A DNA stretch of 64,000 nucleotides from DASQFQ01 sp963802905 (lineage in GTDB: Bacteria; Actinomycetota; Thermoleophilia; Solirubrobacterales; Solirubrobacteraceae), in assembly GCA_963802905.1 (NCBI GenBank), contig CAWDKH010000019.1, positions 1 through 64,000 on the forward strand, given 5' to 3'. A program made the position numbers and the translations under genes. Shown here piece by piece: positions 1 through 7,827 of this stretch; position 1 is the first letter of the stretch; every line of letters starts with the position of its first letter. The notes under the pieces were generated by a model. That model was not told where the DNA came from and did not search any database. It worked only from the letters and a program-made list of their open reading frames with translations.

Positions 1-533
1 TTGTTCGAGGTCAGCAGGACGACCGGGTGCGTGCGCGCCTCGATGCGGCCGAGCTCGGGGATCGAGATCTGGAAGTCGGAGAGCAGCTCGAGCAGCATCG
101 CCTCGAACTCCTGGTCGGTCTTGTCGATCTCGTCGATCAGCAGCACGACCGGCTCGGGCGAGGAGATGGCGGTCATCAGCGGCCGCTCGAGCAGGAACTC
201 CTCGCCGAAGATGTCGTCCTGCACGGCGTCCCAGCCCGTGCCCTGGGCCTCGGCCTGGATGCGCAGGAGCTGCTTGCGGTAGTTCCACTCATACAGCGCC
301 TTGGCCTCGTCGAGCCCCTCGTAGCACTGCAGGCGCACGAGCCGGCGGTCGAGGTACTTCGAGAGCGCCTTCGCCAACTCGGTCTTGCCGACGCCGGCGG
401 GGCCCTCGACGAGCACCGGCTTGCCGAGCCGGGCGGCCAGGAAGCTCACCAGCGCGGTCGAGTCGCCGGGCAGGTAGCCGACGGCCCGGAGGCCGGCGGC
501 GACGTCCTCGACCCCTGCCGGTTCGACGCTCAT
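1..533 (-). CDS. MoxR-type AAA+ ATPase (C-terminus outside window)
   Basis: The reading frame starts at an ATG at 533 and runs off the left edge, so only about 177 residues are visible. Walker A GPAGVGKT lies near residue 44, Walker B with VVLLIDEIDK near residue 132, and a sensor-1-like LTSNN at the edge. This spacing is that of MoxR-family AAA+ ATPases, which act as chaperones for metal insertion or complex assembly, usually with a von Willebrand factor A partner encoded next door; any such partner would lie to the left of the window. A TAGACT hexamer 8 bases upstream of the ATG suggests a leaderless mRNA. Confidence 0.9.
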   Translation of the reverse strand, partial: MSVEPAGVEDVAAGLRAVGYLPGDSTALVSFLAARLGKPVLVEGPAGVGKTELAKALSKYLDRRLVRLQCYEGLDEAKALYEWNYRKQLLRIQAEAQGTGWDAVQDDIFGEEFLLERPLMTAISSPEPVVLLIDEIDKTDQEFEAMLLELLSDFQISIPELGRIEARTHPVVLLTSN

Positions 534-541
534 GGCTCAGG

Positions 542-547
542 AGTCTA
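542..547 (-). promoter_or_regulatory. -10 element TAGACT of the MoxR gene, leaderless type
   Basis: On the minus strand the hexamer TAGACT ends 8 bases before the ATG at 533. Transcription would begin at or within a base or two of the start codon. No Shine-Dalgarno sequence is present. The same hexamer at the same spacing recurs before many genes in this window. Confidence 0.55.
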
Positions 548-553
548 GGAACT

Positions 554-751
554 GTGGAATGCTCGCCACCCTTGCCGCTGGCCGCCTTTGATCCCTCGCC
601 AGTCCCATTCGTGATCCTGATGGCCGCCGGCTTCCTCGTCGGCACGGTCGGCCACGTCTACAAGTCGAAGACGCTGATCATCACCGGGATCGGGCTGATC
701 TTCATGGCCACGCTCGGCCTGCCGCTCGGGCTCTACCTCTCCGATCGCTAG
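554..751 (+). CDS. small two-helix membrane protein, hypothetical
   Basis: A 65-residue ORF from GTG 554; an in-frame GTG near 611 is an alternative start. Two hydrophobic segments (about residues 18-34 and 42-60) are separated by a short basic loop GHVYKSK, so this is probably a two-pass membrane protein. It is divergent from the MoxR gene and convergent with the aldo/keto reductase, sharing the CTAG stop at 748-751. The hydrophobic pattern and clean fit between neighbours argue that it is real, but no function is recognised. Confidence 0.6.
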   Translation: MECSPPLPLAAFDPSPVPFVILMAAGFLVGTVGHVYKSKTLIITGIGLIFMATLGLPLGLYLSDR

Positions 752-1737
752 CGCTCGGAGTCGAGCTGGCCCATCTGCGCCGCCGCGTAGCGGTCGCCCT
801 CGGCGACGCCGGGCGGGAATGCCTCGTCGAGCCGGTCGAGCGTCGCGTCGTCGAGCGTGAGCTCCAGCGCGCCGAGCGCCTCGTCGAGCCGGTCGCGCCG
901 GCGGGCGCCGACCAGCGGCACGACGTCCTCGCCGCGCGCGAGCACCCAGGCGATCGCCACCTGGGCAGGCGAGGCGCCGAGGCCGTCGGCGACCTCGCGC
1001 AGCGTCTCGACCAGGCTCAGGTTGTGGTCGAGCGCCTCGCCCTGGAAGCGCGGGCTCGTCGAGGTGCGGAAGTCGAAGCCGCCCTCGTTGCCGCGGTCGC
1101 GCGTCCAGTGGCCGGAGATCAGGCCGCGCGAGAGCACGCCGTAGGCGGTGACGGCGATGCCGTGCTCGCGGCAGGCGTCGAGGATCTCGCCCTCGACCCC
1201 GCGCGAGATCAGCGACCACTCGATCTGGAGGTCGGTGATCGGCGCGGTCGCGGCGGCGCGGCGGATCGTGTCGGCGCCGACCTCGGAGAGGCCGATCTGG
1301 CGCACGTAGCCGGCCTCGACGAGCTCGGCGATCGCGCCGACGGTCTCCTCGATCGGCACGTCCGGGTCCAGGCGAGCGGGCCGGTAGACGTCGATGTGGT
1401 CGGTGCCGAGGCGGCGCAGCGTGTAGGCGAGCGCGGTCTTGACCGCCGGCGGGCTCGCGTCGTAGCCGAGCCACGCGCGGTCCGGGCCGCGCTGGGCGCC
1501 GAACTTGACGCTGATGTTCACGTCCTCGCGCGGGCGGTCGCGCAGCGCGCGGCCGATCAGCATCTCGTTGTGACCCATGCCGTAGAAGTCGCCGGTGTCG
1601 AGCAGGTTGATGCCGGCGTCGATCGCGGCGTGGATGGTGGCGATCGACTCCGTCTCGTCGGCGTCGCCGTAGAGGTCGGGGCTCATGCCCATGCAGCCGA
1701 GGCCGATCGCGCTGACGGCCGGGCCCGGTGGTTCCAA
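748..1737 (-). CDS. aldo/keto reductase (N-terminus shifted out of frame)
   Basis: NADPH-dependent aldo/keto reductase with a TIM-barrel fold. LDTGDFYG supplies the catalytic Asp and Tyr and VKFG the Lys. Where most relatives have QHR this protein has YRPARLDP, so the usual His is not there; this is a recognisable subfamily variant. The in-frame start is TTG 1737. A family-typical N-terminus MDTRNLGTTGP, starting at ATG 1753, sits in another frame and joins perfectly if one G is removed from the GGGCCCGGCC run near 1727. The intact protein would have about 334 residues. It is divergent from a LysR gene, a usual regulator-target pair. Confidence 0.85.
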   Translation of the reverse strand: MEPPGPAVSAIGLGCMGMSPDLYGDADETESIATIHAAIDAGINLLDTGDFYGMGHNEMLIGRALRDRPREDVNISVKFGAQRGPDRAWLGYDASPPAVKTALAYTLRRLGTDHIDVYRPARLDPDVPIEETVGAIAELVEAGYVRQIGLSEVGADTIRRAAATAPITDLQIEWSLISRGVEGEILDACREHGIAVTAYGVLSRGLISGHWTRDRGNEGGFDFRTSTSPRFQGEALDHNLSLVETLREVADGLGASPAQVAIAWVLARGEDVVPLVGARRRDRLDEALGALELTLDDATLDRLDEAFPPGVAEGDRYAAAQMGQLDSER

Positions 1738-1793
1738 GGTTTCTCGTATCCATACCGTTCAGGGTGCCCGCCGAAGGGCCAAAGCAGAAACAC

Positions 1794-1820
1794 CGATCGG
1801 GCGTATGCTCACAACCGATC
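1794..1820. promoter_or_regulatory. inverted repeat between the LysR and aldo/keto reductase genes
   Basis: CGATCGG at 1794-1800 is mirrored by CCGATCG at 1814-1820 in the short divergent intergenic region. LysR-type regulators bind interrupted dyads in such positions, so this is a candidate operator. The repeat is seen; its function is inferred. Confidence 0.35.
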
Positions 1821-1823
1821 GTT

Positions 1824-2690
1824 GTGGCTGACCTCCGCGCCCTCACCGTACTCGCCGCTGTCGTCCGCCACCGGTCGTTCACGCAGGCCGCACGCGAGCT
1901 GCACGTCGCCCAGCAGGCCGTGAGCCGCACGGTCGCGCGGCTCGAGGCCGAGCTCGGCGTGTCGCTGGTGGAGCGGACGACGCACCGCGTCGAGCCGACC
2001 GCGGCGGGCGCCGCGCTGGCCGCCGACGCCGAGTCGCTGGTCGCCGCGGCCGAGACCGCGGTCGCCCGCGCTCGCGAGCTGGGCGGCGCGCCTGCGCAGA
2101 CGCTCTTGCTCGGCGTGTCGCCGGGCGTCGGCCAGGGCGAGCTGGAGCGGATCCTCGACGCGCTGGGCGGCGCGCTGCCCGGCGTGCAGCTCGATCTCGT
2201 CGAGACTCGGCCGGCGGCGGTCGGCCCGCAACTGCGCGACGGGACCGCGGACCTGGTGCTCGCGCGCTTCGCCCAGGGCGGGCCGGGCCGTCACGTGCTG
2301 CCGCTGGGCACCACGCCCGCGGGGCTCGCGGTCCCGCACGACCACCGCTTCGCCCGACGGCGGCGGCCGGTGACGCTCGCCGACCTCAGCGGCGAGCGCG
2401 TCCTCATCTGGTCGCAGCGCTCGACCGGGACCAGCCGGATGCAGGAGCTGCTCGCCGGCGTCGACGTCGAGTGGACCGTCTCGACCGTGGTCGGCCGCGA
2501 CGGCCTCGCCGACGTCGCCCGAGGGGCCGCGGTCGCGGTCTGGCCGATCGACGACCAGCCCCATCGCGACGTCAAGCTCGTCCCGCTCGACCCGCCGCTC
2601 GAGCTCCCCGTCGTGGCCGTGCTGCGCCACGGGACGCCGCCGCTGACGATCCGCCGCGCGCTCGACGCGATCCGCGCCGCCCTGGTCTAG
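1824..2690 (+). CDS. LysR-family transcriptional regulator
   Basis: A 288-residue protein from GTG 1824. The N-terminal winged helix-turn-helix (residues 1-65) contains the classic FTQAARELHVAQQAVSRTV pattern; residues about 85-288 form the periplasmic-binding-like effector domain. The GTG at 1824 is chosen because it places the HTH at the usual distance from the start, whereas longer versions would run into the divergent reductase gene. The gene is divergent from the aldo/keto reductase, its likely target, and overlaps the stop of the HMG-CoA reductase gene tail-to-tail at CTAG 2687-2690. Confidence 0.88.
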   Translation: MADLRALTVLAAVVRHRSFTQAARELHVAQQAVSRTVARLEAELGVSLVERTTHRVEPTAAGAALAADAESLVAAAETAVARARELGGAPAQTLLLGVSPGVGQGELERILDALGGALPGVQLDLVETRPAAVGPQLRDGTADLVLARFAQGGPGRHVLPLGTTPAGLAVPHDHRFARRRRPVTLADLSGERVLIWSQRSTGTSRMQELLAGVDVEWTVSTVVGRDGLADVARGAAVAVWPIDDQPHRDVKLVPLDPPLELPVVAVLRHGTPPLTIRRALDAIRAALV

Positions 2691-3859
2691 GGCCGGTTGC
2701 GGCCGTGGAGGTCGTGGGCGTTGACCCACTCCTCCGCCACGATCGCCGAGCCCAGCGACAGCTCGCCGCACAGCACGGTGGCGGCCACGATCTCGGTGAA
2801 CTTGCGCACCCCGCCGTCGCCGTAGCAACCGAGCAGCTCGAGGCACTCACGCTGGGTGGCGAGCCCGGTGCCGCCGCCGTAGGTGCCGACGATCAGCGAC
2901 GGGATCGTGAGCGAGTAGTAGTAGTCGCTGTTCTCGCGCAGCTCGGCGTAGGTGAAGGCGGCGGAGGACTCGGCGACGTTGGCGACGTCCTGCCCGGTGG
3001 CGATGAACATCGCGGTGATGCCGTTGGCCGAGTGGGCGCCGTTGTTGTTGACGCCGGACATGAAGCCGCCGAGGTTGGAGACCTGGCGCGCCCGGTACAT
3101 CAGCGCCGAGCTCGAGTTCATGACCTCCTTGAACAGGGCGTCCGGGATCGTCGCCTCCGCGACGACGCGCTTGCCGCGGGTGCGCAGCATGTTGATCTGC
3201 GAGCTCTTCTTGTCGGTGGCGAAGTTGCCCTCGAGGAAGAACTGGTCGATCTCCGGGTACTGCTCGAGGATCCAGTGGCAGGCGGCCTGCGTGGCCTTGC
3301 CGGTCATGTTCTGGCCGGCGGCGTCGCCGGTCGTGTAGTTGAAGCGCGTGTAGAGGATGCGGCTGGCCGAGTACTGCTCGATGTCCTGCAACCGGCCGGA
3401 CTTCGTCGTCGACTCGGCGACCTCGCGGATCGCGTCGAAGTGCTCGTCGAGCCACTCGCCGAACGCGCGGGCCTCGCGCGCGCTCTCGAACAGGAACGCC
3501 GGCGCGCGCTGCATGCGGTCGTCCATGATCGTCGTCTTCACGCCGCCCGCCGCGTGCAGCAGCTTCATGCCGCGGTTGTAGGAGGCGACGAGCGTGCCCT
3601 CGGCGGTCGCCATCGGGACGTAGAACTCGCCCTGGGCGTGCTCGCCGTCGACCAGCAGCGGGCCGGCGATCCCGAGCGGGACCTGGGCGACGCCGGTGAA
3701 GTGCTCGATGTTGCCCGGGAGCACGGAGGGGTCGAGCGAGTAGGAGCCGACGTGCTCGAGCGAGGTGCCGGCATGCTGCTCGAGGAAGTCGCGGCGAGCC
3801 TCGGCGGCCTCGCGGGTGTAGTCGTCGGACTGGCGGGGGACGGGAACGCGGTTGGCCAT
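2687..3859 (-). CDS. hydroxymethylglutaryl-CoA reductase family protein
   Basis: A 390-residue protein from ATG 3859. Family landmarks in order: GIAGPL (about residue 63), ATAEGTLVAS with the catalytic Glu (about 87), TGDAAGQNM with the catalytic Asp (about 179; usual form TGDAMGMNM), GNFATDKKSSQIN with the catalytic Lys (about 217) and GTYGGGTGL near the C-terminus. The C-terminal catalytic His region is altered: NAHDLHGRN aligns with the end of the usual motif, and the usual GH pair appears to be EE. HMG-CoA reductase makes mevalonate from HMG-CoA with NAD(P)H. The substitutions mean substrate or direction should not be assumed. A TAGACA hexamer 7 bases upstream suggests a leaderless message. 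Confidence 0.85.
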   Translation of the reverse strand: MANRVPVPRQSDDYTREAAEARRDFLEQHAGTSLEHVGSYSLDPSVLPGNIEHFTGVAQVPLGIAGPLLVDGEHAQGEFYVPMATAEGTLVASYNRGMKLLHAAGGVKTTIMDDRMQRAPAFLFESAREARAFGEWLDEHFDAIREVAESTTKSGRLQDIEQYSASRILYTRFNYTTGDAAGQNMTGKATQAACHWILEQYPEIDQFFLEGNFATDKKSSQINMLRTRGKRVVAEATIPDALFKEVMNSSSALMYRARQVSNLGGFMSGVNNNGAHSANGITAMFIATGQDVANVAESSAAFTYAELRENSDYYYSLTIPSLIVGTYGGGTGLATQRECLELLGCYGDGGVRKFTEIVAATVLCGELSLGSAIVAEEWVNAHDLHGRNRP

Positions 3860-3869
3860 GCGGGGGTGT

Positions 3870-5069
3870 CTACCCCGCGCGCGTCGCCTCCTGCACATGG
3901 ACCCCGTCGGGCCGGCGTACCTGCCAGGCCACACTGGGGCCGGGGAGGACGGCGCGCGGGGTCTCGCCGGGCCCGACGTCCTCCGGCGCGCCGAACGTGC
4001 TGCCGGGCGGTGCGAAGGCGGCCCGCACGAGCGGCCCGGTCACCGTCCAGGTCACCAGCCGCGCGCCGGCCGGGGTCCCGGCGGCGTCGACACCGCCGAG
4101 CCTCGTGATGTCGTCGTCGGAGATGGCGCCGGGCGCGGACAGGTCGCGCAGCGCCCCGAAGCGGCCGTCCGCGCCGGTCTCCGCCACGCGCACGCGGTCG
4201 GAGACCCACGCCACCAGCGCGTTGCCGCGACCGGTGAGTGCGAGGTCGAGTGGCCCGCCGAGGTGGCCGGCCGCGAGCCGGTCGAGCCGCTGCGCGCGGT
4301 GGAAGCGCTGGGCGCCGGCGGGGCGCGTCGCGACGTCGTAATAGGCCGGTCCGCTGTCGCCCCCTTCGAACAGGCCCTGCGAGGCCCAGGCGACATATGC
4401 GCGGCCGGAGCTCGCGACCGCGGGGCGGAGCTTGGCGCCCCACGCCGGGTCGGCCCGGAGCGTCTCGGCGCGGGCGAACCCGTGCCCGCGCCGCTTGAGC
4501 CGCGTGCGCACCTTGTCGACCGTGTTCCACGCCACGAGCACGTCGCCGCGTGAGCCGACCGCGACCGACACGCCGCGCACGCGGCCGCCGGCGAGCCGGA
4601 TCGGCTTCCCGAACGCGTGGCCCGCCCGGCGCAGGGCGACGTAGACGCGATCGTGGTTGACGCTGCGGTCCTCGAACCAGGCGAGCGCGAGGTCGCCGCG
4701 CGCGTTGCCCGCCAGCGTGGGCGGCGCGATTCGCGGGTGCTTGACGACGCGCCGCGACGGCCCGAAGCGGCCGCCGGAGCGGATCGCCACCCGCAGCTCC
4801 GAGCGCGGGTCGCGGTTCGACCCGATCGGCCGGACGATCGCCACCGCCGCCTGCCCGTTGCCGAAGAACACCGGATCACCGCTGCGACCCGCCGGTGTGC
4901 CCGCCTCGCCGTCCTCGGAGCGCCAACCGATCAGCCCGCCGCCGGCCCACAGGCCGTCGACGAGCATGTGGGGCCCCGAGACGTCCCGCGGCGCCGACCA
5001 CGGCGGCGCCGCTTCGGTGGAGGCCGGTAGGACGACAAGGACGGCGAGGGCGAGCAGCACACGACGCAT
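3870..5069 (-). CDS. secreted protein of unknown function
   Basis: A 399-residue protein. ATG 5069 is preferred over GTG 5075 because GGAG lies 7 bases before it. The first about 22 residues are a signal peptide ending at an Ala-rich cleavage site (STEAAPP). The mature part repeats short blades of the type LALAWFEDRS, DVLVAWNTVD and NALVAWVSDR, each a hydrophobic strand followed by AW, suggesting a beta-propeller-like repeat protein. It is encoded just upstream of the HMG-CoA reductase gene on the same strand, with a 10-base gap. No enzyme motif is recognised. Confidence 0.7.
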   Translation of the reverse strand: MRRVLLALAVLVVLPASTEAAPPWSAPRDVSGPHMLVDGLWAGGGLIGWRSEDGEAGTPAGRSGDPVFFGNGQAAVAIVRPIGSNRDPRSELRVAIRSGGRFGPSRRVVKHPRIAPPTLAGNARGDLALAWFEDRSVNHDRVYVALRRAGHAFGKPIRLAGGRVRGVSVAVGSRGDVLVAWNTVDKVRTRLKRRGHGFARAETLRADPAWGAKLRPAVASSGRAYVAWASQGLFEGGDSGPAYYDVATRPAGAQRFHRAQRLDRLAAGHLGGPLDLALTGRGNALVAWVSDRVRVAETGADGRFGALRDLSAPGAISDDDITRLGGVDAAGTPAGARLVTWTVTGPLVRAAFAPPGSTFGAPEDVGPGETPRAVLPGPSVAWQVRRPDGVHVQEATRAG

Positions 5070-5131
5070 GCCCACGCTCCAACGGGCGGCGACCGCGAAG
5101 AGTTGCTCGGAACCGCCGCGCCGAGGTTCGC

Positions 5132-5824
5132 TCAGAACAGGCGGTCGGGCGGCGAGGGCGGGTCCCCCGGCGGGCCGCTCTCCGGCGGCTCGTCGGGCTC
5201 ATCGTCCGGCGCCTCCCGCCGTCGCTCGGCGCGCCCCGGCGGTTCGGGCGCGTCGCCCTCCCACGCCGGCGGGCGCTCGCGCAGCACCTGCGTGACCTCG
5301 GTGTGCTCGCGCGGGCGGCCGTTGGTGCGCTCGCGGGGGCGGCGCTCCGGGACCTCCCACGCCGGCTCCTCGGCGATCGGGTTGGCCGGCTCGGGGCGGC
5401 CGGCTGCGCGCACCCGCGCGCCTGCCGCCACCAGCGCGCCCGCCGCGAGCAGCGCGACGAAGATGCCCCAGTCGATGCCGACGGTCGTGGCCGGGCCGCT
5501 GATCGAGGGCTTGTCGAACAGGCGCCAGATCAGCAGCGCGAGCACCCAGGCGCCGGCCAGCGAGACACAGAAGCCGTCGCCGCCAGGCAGGTGGAAGCGC
5601 TTGCGCTGCGAGCGCGCCCACACCAGGTAGAGCACCGCGGCCGCGACCAGCAGGATCGCCGCCTCGACCCACGTGAAGACCTGGAACGCCGAGCGCGAGT
5701 CCGCCTTGCCGATCGACGACACCTGGTACCAGGGCAGCACCATCGAGAAGATCAGCGCCGCCGCCGCGCCGCCGGTCAGGCGGGACTCCGGCGGCAGCTC
5801 GCGCAGGGTCCCGGTGAAGCTCAC
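5132..5824 (-). CDS. multi-pass membrane protein with charged proline-rich tail
   Basis: A 230-residue protein. GTG 5824 overlaps the TGA stop of the EVE-domain gene (GTGA), which both fixes the start and suggests translational coupling. Residues about 15-130 hold four hydrophobic segments, including LIFSMVLPWY and WVEAAILLVAAAV. The last about 90 residues are a cytoplasmic-looking tail rich in Pro, Glu, Asp and Arg, with no recognisable domain. Function unknown. Confidence 0.7.
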   Translation of the reverse strand: MSFTGTLRELPPESRLTGGAAAALIFSMVLPWYQVSSIGKADSRSAFQVFTWVEAAILLVAAAVLYLVWARSQRKRFHLPGGDGFCVSLAGAWVLALLIWRLFDKPSISGPATTVGIDWGIFVALLAAGALVAAGARVRAAGRPEPANPIAEEPAWEVPERRPRERTNGRPREHTEVTQVLRERPPAWEGDAPEPPGRAERRREAPDDEPDEPPESGPPGDPPSPPDRLF

Positions 5825-6279
5825 CGACCCACGCCTGCCGCCGATCGAGCCCGGAGCGCATCCATGAGCACCTCGGCGTCGGCCTCGCCGATCATGCGCA
5901 GCTGACCCTGGAAGGCCAGCTTCCAATGCTCCGGTGGCCACTTGCGGATCCACTCGAGGTCGTCCTTGACCGCCTCGGCCGGCAGCCACAGCTCCTCCTC
6001 GAGCACGAGCTCGGGCTCCGCCTCAAAGCGCCACGGGTACGCATCGGCCTTGCCGGGCTTGCCCGGCCAGACCTTCGCGCGGTCCTCGAACATCGGCCCG
6101 GTGAGCCGGATCGCCGCCGCGAACGCCATCACCCGCGTCAGGTAGAGCACGATGCGGTCGCCCGGCTCCATCTGCTCGGCCATCGCCCGCCGCCGCTCCT
6201 TCATCCCGATCAGCGCGTGGCCGCGCGCGGCGGTCGCCTCGTAGTTCTCCGGCGAGCCGGTGAGGACCCAAGTGGCCAT
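5821..6279 (-). CDS. EVE-domain protein (PUA-like fold)
   Basis: A 152-residue protein beginning MATWVLTGSPENYE. This, together with GDRIVLYLTR and AAAIRLTGPM, fits EVE domains, small PUA-related modules thought to read modified nucleobases in DNA or RNA. No restriction or modification gene is next to it, so a housekeeping RNA role is as likely as defence. TAGACT lies 7 bases upstream (6287-6292, minus strand), so the message is probably leaderless. The stop overlaps the start of the downstream membrane protein. Confidence 0.75.
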   Translation of the reverse strand: MATWVLTGSPENYEATAARGHALIGMKERRRAMAEQMEPGDRIVLYLTRVMAFAAAIRLTGPMFEDRAKVWPGKPGKADAYPWRFEAEPELVLEEELWLPAEAVKDDLEWIRKWPPEHWKLAFQGQLRMIGEADAEVLMDALRARSAAGVGR

Positions 6280-6299
6280 AAACCCGAGTCTAATGGGCC

Positions 6300-6665
6300 T
6301 CAGTCGATGGGAATGTCCTGCACTTCGACCGGCCGCTCCGGCTCCTGGTCGAGCCGGGCGATCCACCAGTCGATGAGCGCCCGCAGCGCCAGCAGGAGCT
6401 CGCGCGCCGCGTCGGCGAGCTGGCGCGCCACCTCGGGCGGCACCGATGTCCGCGCCACCTCGAGCAGCCCGGCCAGCGCCTGCAGGTCCGAGAACGCCGA
6501 ACGCTCGGAGGAGGTGCGCTCGCCCTCGAAGCCGGACGGTGGCAGCTCGCTCTCGCCCGCGCGCTCGCGGGCGGCGGCGTCGGCCTCGCGCACCAGCCGG
6601 TCGGCGGCGGCGTAGGCGGCGTCGACCTGCGAGCGCATCTCGGACAGCGGATCGGACTCAGTCAC
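6300..6665 (-). CDS. small helical protein co-encoded with the ArsA-like ATPase
   Basis: A 121-residue protein from GTG 6665, overlapping the last 8 bases of the ATPase gene. It is predicted to be almost entirely helical, with runs such as MRSQVDAAYAAADRLVREAD and ARQLADAARELLLALRALI, and an acidic C-terminus. No domain is recognised. The tight overlap suggests that it is made in step with, and may bind, the ATPase encoded just upstream. Confidence 0.7.
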   Translation of the reverse strand: MTESDPLSEMRSQVDAAYAAADRLVREADAAARERAGESELPPSGFEGERTSSERSAFSDLQALAGLLEVARTSVPPEVARQLADAARELLLALRALIDWWIARLDQEPERPVEVQDIPID

Positions 6666-7827
6666 TGAACGACACCAATAGCGAACCGTCGGAGAACGAG
6701 GCGCCGGATGGCCGGTACGGGGCGAGCGCCGGCGGCAGGATGATCGTGCGCTTCTGGCCGTCGACCCGCACCACGAGCTCGAGCCCGATCTTCTTGAGCG
6801 AGATGTCGCCCTTCTCCGCGAACGGCAGGTCGAGCCGCAGCCGCGCACCGTCGTCGTCGAGCGACAGCTCCTGGGCGAGCTCGTTGTGCAGCATCGCCCC
6901 GCCGTCGTCGCCCTCGAACAGCGCCTCGCCGAGCCGGTCGAGCATCACGGGCCCCACGACCTCCTGCTCGAAGTAAGGGGCGCGCAGCACCGGCACGGGG
7001 GCGAAGCCCGACTCCACGAGCTCGAGCTGCTCGCGCTGGACCTCGCGCCAGGCGCCGAAGTAGCCGCCCTCCACCTCCTCCGGGAACACGCGGTTCACCA
7101 CCACCGCGTCGGTCAGGTACCCGTAGAGCGACAGGTAGGTGAACGTCCGCATCGCCTCGGCGATCACCATCTTGTCGGGCGTCATCACGAGCCGGATCGA
7201 GACCGCCTCGCGGTCGCGGAGGATCTCGTTCATGGCGATCAGGTTCTGCACCAGCTGCTGGACCTCGCCGAATACGCGCTCGTCGGGCAGCGAGAGGTCG
7301 AAGAACGTCTTCGCCAGCGGCCGCGCCGCCGCCAGCAGCGCCCGCTCGCGCCCGAACACCTTGTCGAGCCACCACTGCGCGACGTCGGGGAACGACAGCA
7401 GCCGCAGCGTCTCGCCGGTCGGCGCGCAGTCAACGATCACGACGTCCCAGTCGCCCTCCTCGACGTGGCGCTTGAGCTGCAGCAGCGAGAACAGCTCGTC
7501 GCCGCCGGGCGGGACGGTGAGCTCCTCGGCCGCGATCCGGTCGACGCCTTGGTCGACGAACAGCCCGCCGAGCCAGCTCTGGACCGCCGACCAGTGGCGC
7601 TCGAGCTCGTCCTGCGCCTGCACCTGCTGCGCCCACAGCCCGCCGCCGACGTCGGTCGGCTCCGAGCCGACCTTGGTCTCCAGCGACTCTGCCAGCGAGT
7701 GCGCGGGGTCCGTGGACAGCACGATCGTGCGCTGCCCAGCGGCAGCGCAGCGGCGCGCGGTGGCCGCGGCGACGGAGGTCTTCCCGACCCCGCCCTTGCC
7801 CGTATAGAGGATCGTGCGCGGCCTCAA
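6658..7827 (-). CDS. ArsA/Get3-family ATPase with HSP20-like tail
   Basis: A 389-residue protein. The deviant Walker A KGGVGKT is at residues about 11-17, followed by STDPAHSLAESL (switch I region) and DVVIVDCAPTGETLRLL (Walker B/switch II), diagnostic of the ArsA/Get3 branch of P-loop ATPases. The last about 85 residues form the all-beta HSP20-like domain found at the C-terminus of many actinobacterial ArsA homologues. The start is TTG 7827, which overlaps the stop of the upstream gene as TTGA. No arsenic genes are nearby, so a chaperone or targeting role is more plausible than arsenite export. Confidence 0.85.
   Translation of the reverse strand: MRPRTILYTGKGGVGKTSVAAATARRCAAAGQRTIVLSTDPAHSLAESLETKVGSEPTDVGGGLWAQQVQAQDELERHWSAVQSWLGGLFVDQGVDRIAAEELTVPPGGDELFSLLQLKRHVEEGDWDVVIVDCAPTGETLRLLSFPDVAQWWLDKVFGRERALLAAARPLAKTFFDLSLPDERVFGEVQQLVQNLIAMNEILRDREAVSIRLVMTPDKMVIAEAMRTFTYLSLYGYLTDAVVVNRVFPEEVEGGYFGAWREVQREQLELVESGFAPVPVLRAPYFEQEVVGPVMLDRLGEALFEGDDGGAMLHNELAQELSLDDDGARLRLDLPFAEKGDISLKKIGLELVVRVDGQKRTIILPPALAPYRPSGASFSDGSLLVSFSD

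Noticed and set aside
5821..6279. A defence island around the EVE-domain gene
   Set aside because: Neighbours are a membrane protein and an ArsA-type ATPase. No restriction, methylase, nuclease or phage gene is near.
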